Under the pieces are notes generated by a model. The model made no database searches and was not told the origin of the DNA. It worked only from the letters and a program-made list of their open reading frames with translations. Below are positions 27,322-36,531 of a stretch of 64,000 bases of DNA, piece after piece. The translations under genes were made by a program, and so were the position numbers. Position 1 is the first letter of the stretch; every line of letters starts with the position of its first letter. The DNA is from Ktedonobacter racemifer DSM 44963 (lineage in GTDB: Bacteria; Chloroflexota; Ktedonobacteria; Ktedonobacterales; Ktedonobacteraceae): positions 1,488,001 to 1,552,000 of the forward strand of contig NZ_ADVG01000002.1 in assembly GCF_000178855.1 (NCBI RefSeq), read 5' to 3'.

Positions 27322-28017
27322 ATGGCTGTAATTCACACTTCGCATGTGAAGCTACCCGTCAATGGTGAGGGTGCCTATGCTTTCATCGCCCAGCCTGATG
27401 ACGATGCTAAGCATCCTGGCGTTGTCCTGATTCAGGAATGGTGGGGGATCGAACCTCATATCCGCGACCTGGCGCAGAAACTGGCACTTGAAGGCTTTGT
27501 CGTCGCCGTGCCTGACCTCTTTCATGGCAAGATTGCCTCTGAACCCAACGACGCTATGCGCCTGATGATGGCAACACGCAAAAATGTGGATCGCGCGGTC
27601 AACGAGATCATTGGCGCGCTTAACACCGTGAAAAATATGGATAACGTAGAACCCAAGAAGCTGGGTCTGATGGGCTTCTGCTTTGGAGGCTTCCTGGCAT
27701 ATACCACGGCGGCGCACTATCCCGACCTGGGCGCGCTGGTGCCATTCTATGGCGGCGGCTATGATCCCAGGTCTGAAGAGGTCGCGCGCGTTAATGCGCC
27801 CGTCTTCGCCGTCTATGGCAGCCAGGACGAAGGTATTCCCCCAGAGCAAATACAGAAGATTGAGAAGCTCTACAAAGATGCCGGGAAAGACTTTACCGTT
27901 AAGGTCTATGACGCCGGCCACGCCTTCCTCAATCCAGATCACGGCATGGGCAATGAAGCGGCGGCCGCCGACGCCTGGCCACGGGCCATCAATTTCCTGA
28001 AAGAGCATTTAAAGTAA
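27322..28017 (+). CDS. Dienelactone hydrolase family protein
   Basis: 231 residues, a single alpha/beta-hydrolase domain. The family's catalytic elements are present: Cys120 as nucleophile in MGFCFGGF, Glu39 in QEWWGI (which primes the Cys), an Asp in YGSQDEG and His in DAGHAFLNPD. Dienelactone hydrolases open cyclic dienelactones in chloroaromatic breakdown, but most genomic copies act on other, unknown esters. AAAGGAGCTGACA precedes the ATG. The gene is monocistronic, followed by a 25-bp hairpin. Confidence 0.92.
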   Translation: MAVIHTSHVKLPVNGEGAYAFIAQPDDDAKHPGVVLIQEWWGIEPHIRDLAQKLALEGFVVAVPDLFHGKIASEPNDAMRLMMATRKNVDRAVNEIIGALNTVKNMDNVEPKKLGLMGFCFGGFLAYTTAAHYPDLGALVPFYGGGYDPRSEEVARVNAPVFAVYGSQDEGIPPEQIQKIEKLYKDAGKDFTVKVYDAGHAFLNPDHGMGNEAAAADAWPRAINFLKEHLK

Positions 28018-28067
28018 CCTGGTATGCAACTTTTGGGCTTAAACTCCTCGCGCCTCGGTGCTTGCCC

Positions 28068-28130
28068 TGATAGATGGTGTAGCACGCCCTGGCAGCCGCT
28101 GGCTACCAGGGCGTGCTACACCATCTATCA
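28068..28130. terminator. Long perfect hairpin (25-bp stem)
   Basis: Arms 28068-28092 and 28106-28130; the loop holds a small inner stem. A degenerate GC module (CGCGCCTCGGTGCTTG) lies just upstream of the left arm. Confidence 0.75.
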
Positions 28131-28152
28131 GAAATAAAAGGATCGCTATTTC

Positions 28153-28848
28153 ATGCTTGATACTCACACTCTATTGCGTCGCCACCTTGAGGCAGTCTGG
28201 TATTTCCAGATTCCTCCACTCACGCAGACACATACCATCGTACCAGCGCCATACCAACCGCCCTGGCACCTCTGCATCGCTACACTCCAGCCCACTAATG
28301 AACAGCTCTACATCTGGCGCTCTGATGTCACTCCCCAACAGGGCGAGCAACTCCTTCAACATGTCAGGCAGCTACAGGCAGCTACAGAAGTAGAGGCAGT
28401 TTCACAGGGAGTGAGCGCCAGCCGTGAGGTCGCGCTTGTACAGACAGCTACGCCTACTATGGATCTCGCTGAGGCACGAAGGCTCGCCCGGCGCATCTCG
28501 CCCGAAGAACGCCATATCATCGCTACCTTCTTGCCAGAAGATGTAGACTATTTTAGCGCGCCCCAACAGCAACCAGTCTTTGGCGTTGTGGAGCATGATC
28601 GCCTTGTGAGCGTAGCCCATAGCTCGCGGCACACACCAGACGCCTGCGAACTCGGCATTGAGACGCTTCCCGAGGCCCGCCGCAAGGGTTACGCACTGGC
28701 GGCTACTCTCCTCTGGGCCGAAGCCATCACGCAAGAAGGCCTGCTTCCCATCTATAGTGCCCTGGCCAGCAATCACGCCTCCCTCCGCCTGGCTCACTGC
28801 GCCGGCTACCGCCCCTTCGCCCACGCCCTCCAACTCACCCTCACTTGA
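28153..28848 (+). CDS. GNAT family N-acetyltransferase
   Basis: 231 residues. The C-terminal half carries the acetyl-CoA site of GNAT enzymes, CELGIETLPEARRKGYA (R/QxxG-type loop after a beta strand), then the LLPIYSALASNHASLRLAHC segment in which an N-A-S-x-x-(V/L)-A helix precedes GYRPF. The N-terminal half is variable. Ktedonobacteria have many such paralogues; the substrate cannot be assigned. No strong ribosome site is visible. It follows a hairpin and precedes another, so it is its own unit. Confidence 0.75.
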   Translation: MLDTHTLLRRHLEAVWYFQIPPLTQTHTIVPAPYQPPWHLCIATLQPTNEQLYIWRSDVTPQQGEQLLQHVRQLQAATEVEAVSQGVSASREVALVQTATPTMDLAEARRLARRISPEERHIIATFLPEDVDYFSAPQQQPVFGVVEHDRLVSVAHSSRHTPDACELGIETLPEARRKGYALAATLLWAEAITQEGLLPIYSALASNHASLRLAHCAGYRPFAHALQLTLT

Positions 28849-28863
28849 CCACCAGCCCCGAGA

Positions 28864-28892
28864 AGTCCAAGCTAGCTTGGACCCTACAACTT
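28864..28892 (+). repeat. Dispersed palindromic repeat, copy 1
   Basis: AGTCCAAGCTAGCTTGGACC followed by CTACAACTT. The first 18 bases are a palindrome. Close relatives occur at 63116-63144 (inverted) and 63196-63220. Confidence 0.7.
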
Positions 28893-28896
28893 ACCT

Positions 28897-28954
28897 AATA
28901 AAATAGTGTGGATGGTGAACGGCGAATGCCGTTCACCATCCACACTATTTTATT
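28897..28954. terminator. Long perfect hairpin (27-bp stem)
   Basis: Arms 28897-28923 and 28928-28954 with a GAAT loop. The GC module in inverted orientation (GCGAGCGCCGCAGGCGCGA, 28955-28973) abuts the right arm. Confidence 0.75.
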
Positions 28955-29137
28955 GCGAGCGCCGCAGGCGCGAGGAGTCAAACATAAAGATAGTATTAAA
29001 ACACCCCTAAAACATGCAGATTACGAAAAAACATGGTATAGTCCCCGTTTAGAAAAGTACAACGAACAAACGCCGTTGTTGCGGCAACATCCTGGTAGCG
29101 TCGCACTGCTCTTTTCCAGGAAAGAAGGCACCATCCT

Positions 29138-29359
29138 ATGCATCAAAGCGAAATCGCCCTCCTACGCCAGCGTATCGCCGAAGAATATGAGGCGATCAAA
29201 CAGGGACTCAACGGACTGGCCTGGGGCACGGCCAAGCATGAGATTATGGATCTTCGTATGAGACGTGTGGACCAGTATCAAGGGCAATTAGCGCGACATA
29301 TCGGTGAGTCAGAGGCAACACTTGCGATCTATGACCTCTACAACCAGGTCATGGGATAA
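29138..29359 (+). CDS. Small conserved-looking protein of unknown function
   Basis: 73 residues, predominantly helical and charged (EIALLRQRIAEEYEAIKQGL and a second helix around RRVDQYQGQLARHIGE). GGAAAGAAGG lies upstream of the ATG, and a classical intrinsic terminator follows 57 bases after the stop, so it looks like a real one-gene unit. No domain, signal or membrane segment was recognised. It may be a small regulatory or adaptor protein. Confidence 0.7.
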   Translation: MHQSEIALLRQRIAEEYEAIKQGLNGLAWGTAKHEIMDLRMRRVDQYQGQLARHIGESEATLAIYDLYNQVMG

Positions 29360-29415
29360 CTAGCAGGCACCCATCTCTTGTGCTGTTCTGAACTACCCAG
29401 CGCCCTCACTTTCAG

Positions 29416-29465
29416 AAAAGAGGGAGAGACTCCATTCTGGTGGAGGTCTTCTCCCTCTTTTTTTT
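29416..29465 (+). terminator. Classical intrinsic terminator
   Basis: GC-containing stem (AAAGAGGGAGA ... TCTCCCTCTTT, with an inner CTCCA/TGGAG) followed by eight T's, oriented for the small gene upstream. It differs in style from the long perfect hairpin 40 bases further on. Confidence 0.85.
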
Positions 29466-29503
29466 ACCTCTTTGGCGTGACTGCTCCCGCCTACGGCGCT
29501 CGC

Positions 29504-29570
29504 CTGGGTAGGTGGTATGGCGGATGCTGCCAGCCTGTGGCTGGCAGCATCCGCCATACCACCTACCCAG
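29504..29570. terminator. Long perfect hairpin (32-bp stem)
   Basis: Arms 29504-29535 and 29539-29570 with a TGT loop. The module CCGCCTACGGCGCTCG lies immediately left. It follows a complete T-tailed terminator, so the preceding gene did not need it as a stop signal. Confidence 0.75.
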
Positions 29571-29643
29571 ATATTGTTATACAATAAGGCAGAGAGAACG
29601 ACTATCTTATCCTCATGGAGCCAAACTAAGGAGTTTTTCATAG

Positions 29644-30837
29644 ATGACTTTTCCTCTGTACCCCAAAACGGAGCAGCAACAGTACCTTCTTACCCTCGCC
29701 GGAGAATTAGCTGAAACCTTTGCCAAACGTGCCCACGAGAACGACTGGGCGGGCATCTTCCCACTGCAAAACTATGATGACCTGCGCGACGCAGGCTATC
29801 TCAAACTCAGCGTCCCCAAAGAATATGGCGGCCTGGGGGCCAGTCTGATCGATGTGGTGCTGGCACAGTACCGCCTGGCTCAGGGCGATGCCTCGACCGC
29901 GTTGGCCGCCAGTATGCATATCGCCAATATCGCGAAGATGGCCGAGAACGCAGGTGATGAGTACAACGAGTTCTTCGCCAATATCTGCCGCGCAGTGGTG
30001 GAAGACGGAGCCATGCTTAACGCCGCGCTGAGCGAGCCTGCCACCGGGAGTCCCAGTCGTGGAGGCCTGCCCACAACAGTCGCGCGCCGCCAGGAAGATG
30101 GCTCATGGATCATCGATGGGCGCAAAACCTTTACCACTGGAAGCCATGCCCTCTCCTTCTTCCTCACGAGCTGCGCCATTGAAGACGAGACCAACCTGGA
30201 ACCCATCGAGGCCGAGCGCGGCCAGTTCCTGATTCCACGCACCGCCGAGGGTCTGCGTATTGAAGATACCTGGAACACCGTTGGCATGCGCGGCTCTGGC
30301 AGCAATGACGTGATTCTAGAGCATATCCGTGTTCCGGCTGAAGCCTATATGGAGCGCGAACTTCCAGCCAATCCCGGGGCTAAACTACGCCTGAGCGCCT
30401 GGTCCTTCCCCACCGTGGCGGTCTACCTGGGTATTGCCCAGGCGGCGCGCAACGAGGCCGTCAACTTCGCGCGCCGGCGCCGCCCCAATTCAATCAAGCA
30501 GCAGTCCATCGCCGCCATCCCACACGTGCAGGAGAAGATCGCGAAGATGGAACTGGCACTTCTGCAATGCAATGCCGTCTTCTTCGGCATCGCCGAGCAG
30601 TTCAGCCAGGACCCCGAGAGCGTGCCCGCGAGCCAGTTCGCCGCCGCCAAGTACCTGGTGACAAACCACGCGGTTGAGATCGTTGACCTGGCCATGCGCC
30701 TGGTGGGTGGGGCCAGCCTCTCGCTCAACTTCCCCCTCCAGCGCTACTACCGCGATGTGCGCGCCGGCCTGCATCATCCTCCCATGGATGATGTGACCCT
30801 CTCGTCCCTCGCCAAAGATGCCCTGGAACAAGAGTAA
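29644..30837 (+). CDS. Acyl-CoA dehydrogenase family protein
   Basis: 397 residues with the three-part fold: N-terminal helical domain (about 1-115), beta domain (about 120-235, including an NAALSEPATGSPS segment like the FAD/substrate loop) and C-terminal helical bundle. The usual active-site Glu position in the C-terminal domain is not obvious, so it may belong to the group with altered substrates. AAGGAG precedes the ATG. It is followed after 15 bases by a CitE-type lyase gene, forming an operon that probably degrades a branched or dicarboxylic acyl-CoA. Confidence 0.87.
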   Translation: MTFPLYPKTEQQQYLLTLAGELAETFAKRAHENDWAGIFPLQNYDDLRDAGYLKLSVPKEYGGLGASLIDVVLAQYRLAQGDASTALAASMHIANIAKMAENAGDEYNEFFANICRAVVEDGAMLNAALSEPATGSPSRGGLPTTVARRQEDGSWIIDGRKTFTTGSHALSFFLTSCAIEDETNLEPIEAERGQFLIPRTAEGLRIEDTWNTVGMRGSGSNDVILEHIRVPAEAYMERELPANPGAKLRLSAWSFPTVAVYLGIAQAARNEAVNFARRRRPNSIKQQSIAAIPHVQEKIAKMELALLQCNAVFFGIAEQFSQDPESVPASQFAAAKYLVTNHAVEIVDLAMRLVGGASLSLNFPLQRYYRDVRAGLHHPPMDDVTLSSLAKDALEQE

Positions 30838-30852
30838 GTAAGGAAGACAGGC

Positions 30853-31749
30853 ATGCGACTACGACGTTCAGAGCTGTCTACGCCGGGCAGCAATGAGTAT
30901 ATGCTGCGGAAAGCGGCGGCGAGCCAGGCCGACCTGGTCATCCTCGATCTAGAAGACGCGGTCTCGCCCGATGCCAAGGGCGAGGCGCGGGGTAAAATTG
31001 TTGAGGCCCTGACCACCCTTGACTGGGGGAAGAAGACGCGCGCCGTGCGTATCAATAACCTGGAGAGCGAGTATGCCTACCAGGATATTATCACCGTCGT
31101 GGAGGAGGCCGGGGAGCGTCTCGACATCTTAATCATCCCCAAGGTCAAGGCCGCGCGCGATATCTGGTGGGTCGATGTCCTGCTCACCCAGATTGAAAAG
31201 CGTCTGCACCGCACGCGTCCCATTCGGCTAGAGGCCTTTATCGAAGAGGTCGAGGCCATGCTGCATATAGAGGAGATCGCCCGCGTCAGCCCACGTCTGG
31301 AGGCCTTGATCTTTGGCCCCGGCGACTATAGCGCCTCGCAGGGCGTAGATAGCCGTGGTATTGATGGTTCCTTTGAGATTTACCCCGACACCTGGTATTA
31401 CGCACGTAACAAAATCGCCATCGCGGCGCGCGCGGCAGGCATTGACGCCATCGATGGCGCCTATGCGAACTTCAAGGACCCCGAAGGCTACCGGCGCGAA
31501 TGCTTACGCGCTCGCGCGCTTGGCTTCGTCGGCAAATGGGCCATTCACCCATCCCAGTTAGAGATCGCCAACCAGGTCTTCGCGCCAACAGCCGCAGAGA
31601 TCGCCGAGGCCCGCGCCATTGACCAGGCATATCGCGAGGCCCAGGCCCGGGGCGTAGGTGCCATCGCCGTCAATGGCAAGATGGTTGACGCGGCCATCGT
31701 ACGCAGCATCCAGAATACTTTGCGCAAAGCTGACCTGCTCGGCCTCTAG
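30853..31749 (+). CDS. CitE-like CoA-ester lyase (HpcH/HpaI aldolase family)
   Basis: 298 residues, TIM-barrel enzyme of the citrate lyase beta/malyl-CoA lyase group. Family features: LRRSELSTPGSNEYMLRKA (CoA-end binding), DLVILDLEDAV with the metal Asp/Glu, AVRINNL with the catalytic Arg, and LEAFIEEVEAML then LIFGPGDYSAS with the second metal ligand. These enzymes cleave malyl-CoA, citramalyl-CoA or beta-methylmalyl-CoA to acyl-CoA plus a 2-oxoacid. It is co-transcribed with the acyl-CoA dehydrogenase, so a catabolic or assimilatory acyl-CoA route is likely. Exact substrate unknown. Confidence 0.87.
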   Translation: MRLRRSELSTPGSNEYMLRKAAASQADLVILDLEDAVSPDAKGEARGKIVEALTTLDWGKKTRAVRINNLESEYAYQDIITVVEEAGERLDILIIPKVKAARDIWWVDVLLTQIEKRLHRTRPIRLEAFIEEVEAMLHIEEIARVSPRLEALIFGPGDYSASQGVDSRGIDGSFEIYPDTWYYARNKIAIAARAAGIDAIDGAYANFKDPEGYRRECLRARALGFVGKWAIHPSQLEIANQVFAPTAAEIAEARAIDQAYREAQARGVGAIAVNGKMVDAAIVRSIQNTLRKADLLGL

Positions 31750-31755
31750 ACGCCA

Positions 31756-32700
31756 CTATTGATATTGCACCTGCTTTTGAAGGAGGGGCGGAAGTTCATT
31801 CAGGGGAAGGTTGGTATGTTGCAGGAGGAAGAGCTTGAAGGCGCGGGCCGTGGCCGAAAGGTTCTTCTCCTTGAGGTGGAACAGGCGCCACTGGCGCATC
31901 ACGGGGAAGCCATCCACATCCAGCATGACCAGGCGATTGGTCTCCAACTCCATATCGATGGCGACGCGCGAGATGAGGGCGATGCCCAGACCCGCCTGAA
32001 CCCCTTGCTTGATAGCGCTATTATTTCCAACCTGCATGCTCACCAGCAGAGGCAGGCCCGCGTCGCGAAAGACCGTTTCCAGGGCTGCTCGCGTCCCCGA
32101 TCCCTCCTCACGCATGAGAAAATGTTCGCGTGCCAATTCAGTCAGGGGAACGCCCTCGCAATTTGCCAGGCGGTGGGAAGGGGTGCCGACAATGACCAGT
32201 TCGTTGGCGGCGAAGGGCGCGACAAACATGGGAACATCGCTCGGAATACGTCCCATAATCCCCATGTCGATCCGGTTATGTACCAGCGCATCTACCAGGT
32301 AGTTATGGTTGAAGACCTCCAACGTGATCTCAACCTGTGGATACATCTGGCGAAATTTCCCCAGCAGCTTGGGGATGACATAGGTGCCCACGGTCGTATC
32401 CGCGCCGACGCTTAAACGCCCATAGTGGGGGCTACGGAGCGCCTCCATCGTATCCAGTGTCTCATCAATCAGAGTAAAAATTTTCTGGCTATAGAGATAC
32501 AATTCCTCGCCCGCCTGTGTCAGATGTGTCCGGCGCCCAATTTTATCAAAGAGCTTAACGCCTAGCATTTCCTCTAATTGGCGGATCTGCGCCGAGACGG
32601 CTGGCTGACTAAAATGCAGTTCCTCGGCGGCCCGTACATAGCTACAGTGTTTCGCGACAACCTGAAAGGTGGCTAGTTGATGCAGATTGATATTGCGCAC
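31756..32700 (-). CDS. LysR-type transcriptional regulator
   Basis: About 314 residues if begun at the GTG at 32700, which AGGGGGT precedes; another GTG lies 24 bases upstream. N-terminal winged HTH (LATFQVVAKHCSYVRAAEEL and FSQPAVSAQIRQLEE) followed by a periplasmic-binding-protein-like effector domain (about 90-295, LSVGADTTVGTYVIP at its start). The closest recalled relatives are CbbR/CysB-type regulators. It is convergent with the acyl-CoA dehydrogenase/lyase operon, only seven bases from its end, and could regulate it, although LysR genes more often are divergent from their targets. Confidence 0.9.
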   Translation of the reverse strand: MRNINLHQLATFQVVAKHCSYVRAAEELHFSQPAVSAQIRQLEEMLGVKLFDKIGRRTHLTQAGEELYLYSQKIFTLIDETLDTMEALRSPHYGRLSVGADTTVGTYVIPKLLGKFRQMYPQVEITLEVFNHNYLVDALVHNRIDMGIMGRIPSDVPMFVAPFAANELVIVGTPSHRLANCEGVPLTELAREHFLMREEGSGTRAALETVFRDAGLPLLVSMQVGNNSAIKQGVQAGLGIALISRVAIDMELETNRLVMLDVDGFPVMRQWRLFHLKEKNLSATARAFKLFLLQHTNLPLNELPPLLQKQVQYQ

Positions 32701-32833
32701 ACGTACCCCCTGCGTTTGGAACACTAGAACCAGATGCCTCTCCTATCGAAGTTTACCACACCCGCCCGGCTACGCGCGCGTGGAATACGGCACCCACAGT
32801 ATTTTTGAGTGCTCACCCCGAGCAACTTTTCCC

Positions 32834-34252
32834 TCACTCAGTCTGGGGGTCCCGTGATAGGTATTCATTCAGCTGGTGGCCCGCGCCGCGCACTGTGATC
32901 AGGAAGCGGGGCGCGCGTGGATCGTCACCCATGTGCCTGCGCGTACGTTCCACCAGGGCATCCAGGCGCGCATCGTCCGTCGCCGAACTATATGCCTCGT
33001 TGTATACGGCGCGCGTAGTGTCGCGACGCGAACAGACCTCGCCCGCATGGTCTGCCAGGTAACGTAACAGGCGAAGCTCGTGCGGGCGCAAGTAATCGGT
33101 TTGGAGCACACCATCAATCCAGCAACGATAGCGTGTAAAATCAATCTGAAGCCCGGGCGAGGCGGCGGAGAATTGGTGTGATATATAGGTCGCCAGGAGG
33201 GGGGAGAAGCAGCGATAGGTCTTACTACGCGACGACTCCACCAGCACACCCTTGAGTTGTAGCCACGCGAAGATATCGTTTACCTGGCGATTGGTTAACT
33301 GTTGCGAGACCGTGGCTTTGACAAGCTGACCCTTTTGCAACTGTTTTAAGCACTGCTGCTCCGGTTCGCTGAGACTCTCCCAGAGCTGTTCACATTTACT
33401 GTTAATCGTTCCATTGCGCAGTAACTTCTCGCTCAGGGTCGTGATACTCTCTCGTTCCTGAAGCGCCACCTGGCCCTGTTCAAGCAATAACAGCGTGGTA
33501 CGCAACAGGCCATGATGCCCACCCGTTACCTCGAAGAGCAGGCGTTGTAGGGTCACAAGAGAAAGAGGAAAGCCTTCATGCAAGGCGGCGGGTAGTCCCC
33601 TCTCGATGAGTAGATAAGCATCCTCCCGCTCAAGGGGCCTGACGCCAAGCACGCGCCCATTTACCAGTTCAGAGAAGGCGTCACTCATCTGTTTGCGTGT
33701 CCGCGTCTCACCGAGCAATTTCGGCGGATTATTACTCGCCAGAACATAGCAGACGCGCCCCTGCGCCCGGTAGCGCAAAGCTTGCAAGAAGCGCAGGAAC
33801 TGTGGCTCAACCTGGGTATAGACACTATCCAACTCATCAAAGAAGTAGACCAGTGTCAGTTGCTCATCCTGCTGCATAAGCTGCTCTACGCGCTGGAGCA
33901 AGAGTGTACTGGCGATATCCTCATTGGTGAGGAGCAGAGGATTTTCCTCGGCAGGTGGAAGACCGTACCGGCGCATGACCTCGTTCAAGAGCAAGGCCAT
34001 GCGCCGGTAACAGGCCAGAGCCGATATGCTTGTCAGTTCATGGGCACTGAGCAAGAGGCAATGCATGTGTTTGGACTTCTCACCAAGATAATGCTCAAGC
34101 ACTGCGGGCATGACCAGGTGCTGCATGAATCGACTTTTTCCCACGCCATCCATCCCCAATAGAGCGCAGGAATTTCCAGCACGTAAGACATTCATGACAT
34201 TTTCGGCATCCTGCCAGCGGAATTGCAAAGGTCTTTCAAGTTTGTTATCCAC
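32834..34252 (-). CDS. AAA ATPase fused to an OmpR-type winged helix domain
   Basis: 472 residues. An N-terminal P-loop ATPase has Walker A GMDGVGKSRF (about residues 33-42) and Walker B LVYFFDELDSVY (about 133-144); an Asn-containing sensor segment (ASNNPP) follows. A helical/wHTH-like linker leads to a C-terminal OmpR/PhoB-type winged helix (about 375-465, RYRCWIDGVLQTDYLRPHEL and GAGHQL wing). There is no receiver domain, so control probably comes through ATP or a protein signal, as in STAND-type regulators. It stands alone, divergent from the succinate-semialdehyde dehydrogenase gene, which is a candidate target. Confidence 0.82.
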   Translation of the reverse strand: MDNKLERPLQFRWQDAENVMNVLRAGNSCALLGMDGVGKSRFMQHLVMPAVLEHYLGEKSKHMHCLLLSAHELTSISALACYRRMALLLNEVMRRYGLPPAEENPLLLTNEDIASTLLLQRVEQLMQQDEQLTLVYFFDELDSVYTQVEPQFLRFLQALRYRAQGRVCYVLASNNPPKLLGETRTRKQMSDAFSELVNGRVLGVRPLEREDAYLLIERGLPAALHEGFPLSLVTLQRLLFEVTGGHHGLLRTTLLLLEQGQVALQERESITTLSEKLLRNGTINSKCEQLWESLSEPEQQCLKQLQKGQLVKATVSQQLTNRQVNDIFAWLQLKGVLVESSRSKTYRCFSPLLATYISHQFSAASPGLQIDFTRYRCWIDGVLQTDYLRPHELRLLRYLADHAGEVCSRRDTTRAVYNEAYSSATDDARLDALVERTRRHMGDDPRAPRFLITVRGAGHQLNEYLSRDPQTE

Positions 34253-34503
34253 TGTCTCTCATTCCTTTTTCACACCTTAGCATGGCACCATAGAGAATAT
34301 TTCCTCTCTTCTATCAAGACATTGTATTAAGGGTATTTTATGACAAAAACATTCTCCCTCACTTACCTAGACGCTTTTCATGAGAGGATAAAAAATGTTA
34401 TCCCTAAGGGCTAATTTGGCTGGTTCTTTTTCTCCTTGCGAGACATTGCAACTTCTCTTGACGAAGAGATACAATGCAACTGAAATACAGGAGGTGCCAA
34501 GTC

Positions 34504-35877
34504 ATGAGTATGCAATCAATTAATCCAGCTAATGAAGAGCTTATTGAAACATACACACCGTATACTGAGGCCCAGGTCAATGAGGCTCTGGACCAGGCGC
34601 ACAAGGCATTTCGGGAGTGGCGCGCCCTCTCCTTTGCTGAGCGTGGACGCCATTTCCAGCATTTAGCCTCCTATTTACGTGAGCATAAGGCCGAACTGGC
34701 CCAACTGGCCACCAGCGAGATGGGGAAATCCATCGCCGAGTCGGAGGCTGAGGTCGAGAAGTGTGCCTGGAACTGTACCTACTACGCGGAGAACGCGGAA
34801 CAATTCCTGCGCGATGAGCGCATCGCGACCGATGCGCAAGAGAGCTATGTCGCCTTTCGCCCCCTGGGTGTGGTGCTCGCGCTCATGCCCTGGAACTTCC
34901 CCTACTGGCAAGTTTTTCGCTTCGCCGCGCCATCGCTGATGGCAGGCAATACAGCGGTGTTAAAACATGCCTCCAACGTCTCGGGAGTCGCGTTAGAGAT
35001 TGAGCGCATCTTCCAGCGCTGTGGCTTCCCCGAGGGCGTCTTCAGAACCGTCCTCGTTCCAGGCTCCGAAACCCATACCCTGATTAAGGACCCACGCATC
35101 GCCTCCGTGACGCTGACCGGGAGCGAGGAGGCCGGTATTCAAGTAGCTTCTACCAGCGGCCAGGTTTTAAAGAAGACGGTGCTAGAACTGGGTGGCTCCG
35201 ATGCCTTTATCGTCCTGGAGGATGCCGACCTGGACGCCGCCGCGCAGACAGCCGTCAAGGCACGCTTCCAAAACGCCGGGCAGAGCTGCATCGCCGCCAA
35301 ACGCTTTATTGTGGTAGAGTCTGTCGCCAAAGCCTTTGAGGAGAAATTCGCGCAGGCCACCTCGCAGTTAAAAGTTGGAGATCCCCTACAACGCGAGACT
35401 CAGATGGGTCCCCTGGCGCGCGCTGACCTGCGCGAGAACCTGGAGCAGCAGGTGCGCAAGTCGCTAGAGATGGGGGCACGGCTCTTACTTGGAGGAAAGC
35501 GTCTGGAGGGCAAGGGCTACTTCTATGCACCAACGATCGTCACAGGCGTAACCCCTGAGATGCCGCTCTTCCGTGAGGAAACTTTCGGCCCTGTGGCGGC
35601 AGTGGTCACCGCACGCGACACGGAACATGCGATTGAGCTGGCCAATAACTCGGATTTTGGCCTTGGCGGCAACCTCTGGACACGCGATATTGAACAGGCT
35701 CGTAAACTCGCTAGCCGTTTAGAAAGTGGTGCTATATTTCTGAACGGTATGACAGCAAGCGACCCGCGTTTGCCATTTGGAGGAATCAAACATAGTGGAT
35801 ATGGACGAGAGCTCTCGTCCTTCGGCATTCGCGAGTTCGTCAATGTACAAACGGTATGGATTGGTCCAAAGCGATAA
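34504..35877 (+). CDS. NAD(P)-dependent succinate-semialdehyde dehydrogenase
   Basis: 457 residues from the ATG at 34504, set by a near-perfect AGGAGGT eight bases before it. Aldehyde dehydrogenase with all landmarks: MPWNFPYWQVFRF (coenzyme and Asn site), TGSEEAG, ELGGSDAF with the general-base Glu, and catalytic Cys in NAGQSCIAAKRF. The sequence is closest to the short GabD/YneI-type succinate-semialdehyde dehydrogenases, which finish GABA breakdown to succinate. No GABA aminotransferase is adjacent. A 33-bp perfect hairpin ends it. Confidence 0.88.
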   Translation: MSMQSINPANEELIETYTPYTEAQVNEALDQAHKAFREWRALSFAERGRHFQHLASYLREHKAELAQLATSEMGKSIAESEAEVEKCAWNCTYYAENAEQFLRDERIATDAQESYVAFRPLGVVLALMPWNFPYWQVFRFAAPSLMAGNTAVLKHASNVSGVALEIERIFQRCGFPEGVFRTVLVPGSETHTLIKDPRIASVTLTGSEEAGIQVASTSGQVLKKTVLELGGSDAFIVLEDADLDAAAQTAVKARFQNAGQSCIAAKRFIVVESVAKAFEEKFAQATSQLKVGDPLQRETQMGPLARADLRENLEQQVRKSLEMGARLLLGGKRLEGKGYFYAPTIVTGVTPEMPLFREETFGPVAAVVTARDTEHAIELANNSDFGLGGNLWTRDIEQARKLASRLESGAIFLNGMTASDPRLPFGGIKHSGYGRELSSFGIREFVNVQTVWIGPKR

Positions 35878-35898
35878 GCAAGTGAGTAGACACTGGGT

Positions 35899-35969
35899 GT
35901 GGATAAACTGATGAAACGAAACGGCATGCGCCTGCGGCGCATGCCGTTTCGTTTCATCAGTTTATCCAC
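35899..35969. terminator. Long perfect hairpin (33-bp stem) between convergent genes
   Basis: Arms 35899-35931 and 35937-35969 with the loop CTGCG; the centre reads GCGCCTGCGGCGC. It ends two bases before the pentapeptide gene's stop codon. Confidence 0.85.
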
Positions 35970-35970
35970 T

Positions 35971-36531
35971 TTATACCAGGGGACCTGGGCCTTCCGGCCA
36001 GCCATAGAGGAAGGCATTGACATCGACATTATTGAGCACGGCCTCGTCGAGTTTGGCGCGGCTAATATCGGCATCCTCGACATCGGCATTCGAGAAATTG
36101 GCGTACTCCAGATTGGCTTCATGGAGGTCGGCGCCAACGAGGTCGGCGCCACTGAGATCGACGCCCTTCATATTCGCGCCAAAGAACGAGGTAAAGCGCA
36201 GGTGGGCCCCAGCCAGGTTGGCCCCCGTGAAGTTTGCGTTATGGCACTCGGCTCGCGAGAGAAAGGCGCCTCGCAAGTCCGCGTTCTGAAAATTGGTGCG
36301 CATGAGTTGTGCCGCCTTCAAGTTGGCGCAGCGCAAGTCAGCCTCACTGACATCAGCGTCCCTGAGATCCGCCGCCTCCAAATCGACATCGCGCAAATCA
36401 AAACCACGCAGAGATGCCCGGCGGAGATCTGCACCATACAGGTCCGGGCGCACCTCCTGGTGCTCAGCACGCCAACGCCGCCACGTCGCCTCATCCGCCA
36501 GTAACGCGTCCAACTGTTCTTGTACTGCCAT
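35971..36531 (-). CDS. Pentapeptide-repeat protein
   Basis: 186 residues. After about 30 N-terminal residues nearly the whole protein is A(D/N)Lxx pentapeptide repeats, for example ADLRRASLRGFDLRDVDLEA and AHLRFTSFFGANMKGVDLSG, about 28 units. These fold as a right-handed square beta-helix. A few pentapeptide proteins (Qnr, MfpA) mimic DNA and protect gyrase, but most have unknown roles. The sequence gives no specific indication. CTAGGAGGAAAT precedes the ATG, a strong ribosome site. Confidence 0.9.
   Translation of the reverse strand: MAVQEQLDALLADEATWRRWRAEHQEVRPDLYGADLRRASLRGFDLRDVDLEAADLRDADVSEADLRCANLKAAQLMRTNFQNADLRGAFLSRAECHNANFTGANLAGAHLRFTSFFGANMKGVDLSGADLVGADLHEANLEYANFSNADVEDADISRAKLDEAVLNNVDVNAFLYGWPEGPGPLV

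Noticed and set aside
31759..32415. 218-codon ORF antisense to the LysR gene
   Set aside because: Shadow of a clear LysR protein; no domain in this frame.
35899..36504. 201-codon ORF antisense to the pentapeptide gene
   Set aside because: Its periodic composition comes from the pentapeptide repeats on the other strand and it begins inside a hairpin arm.
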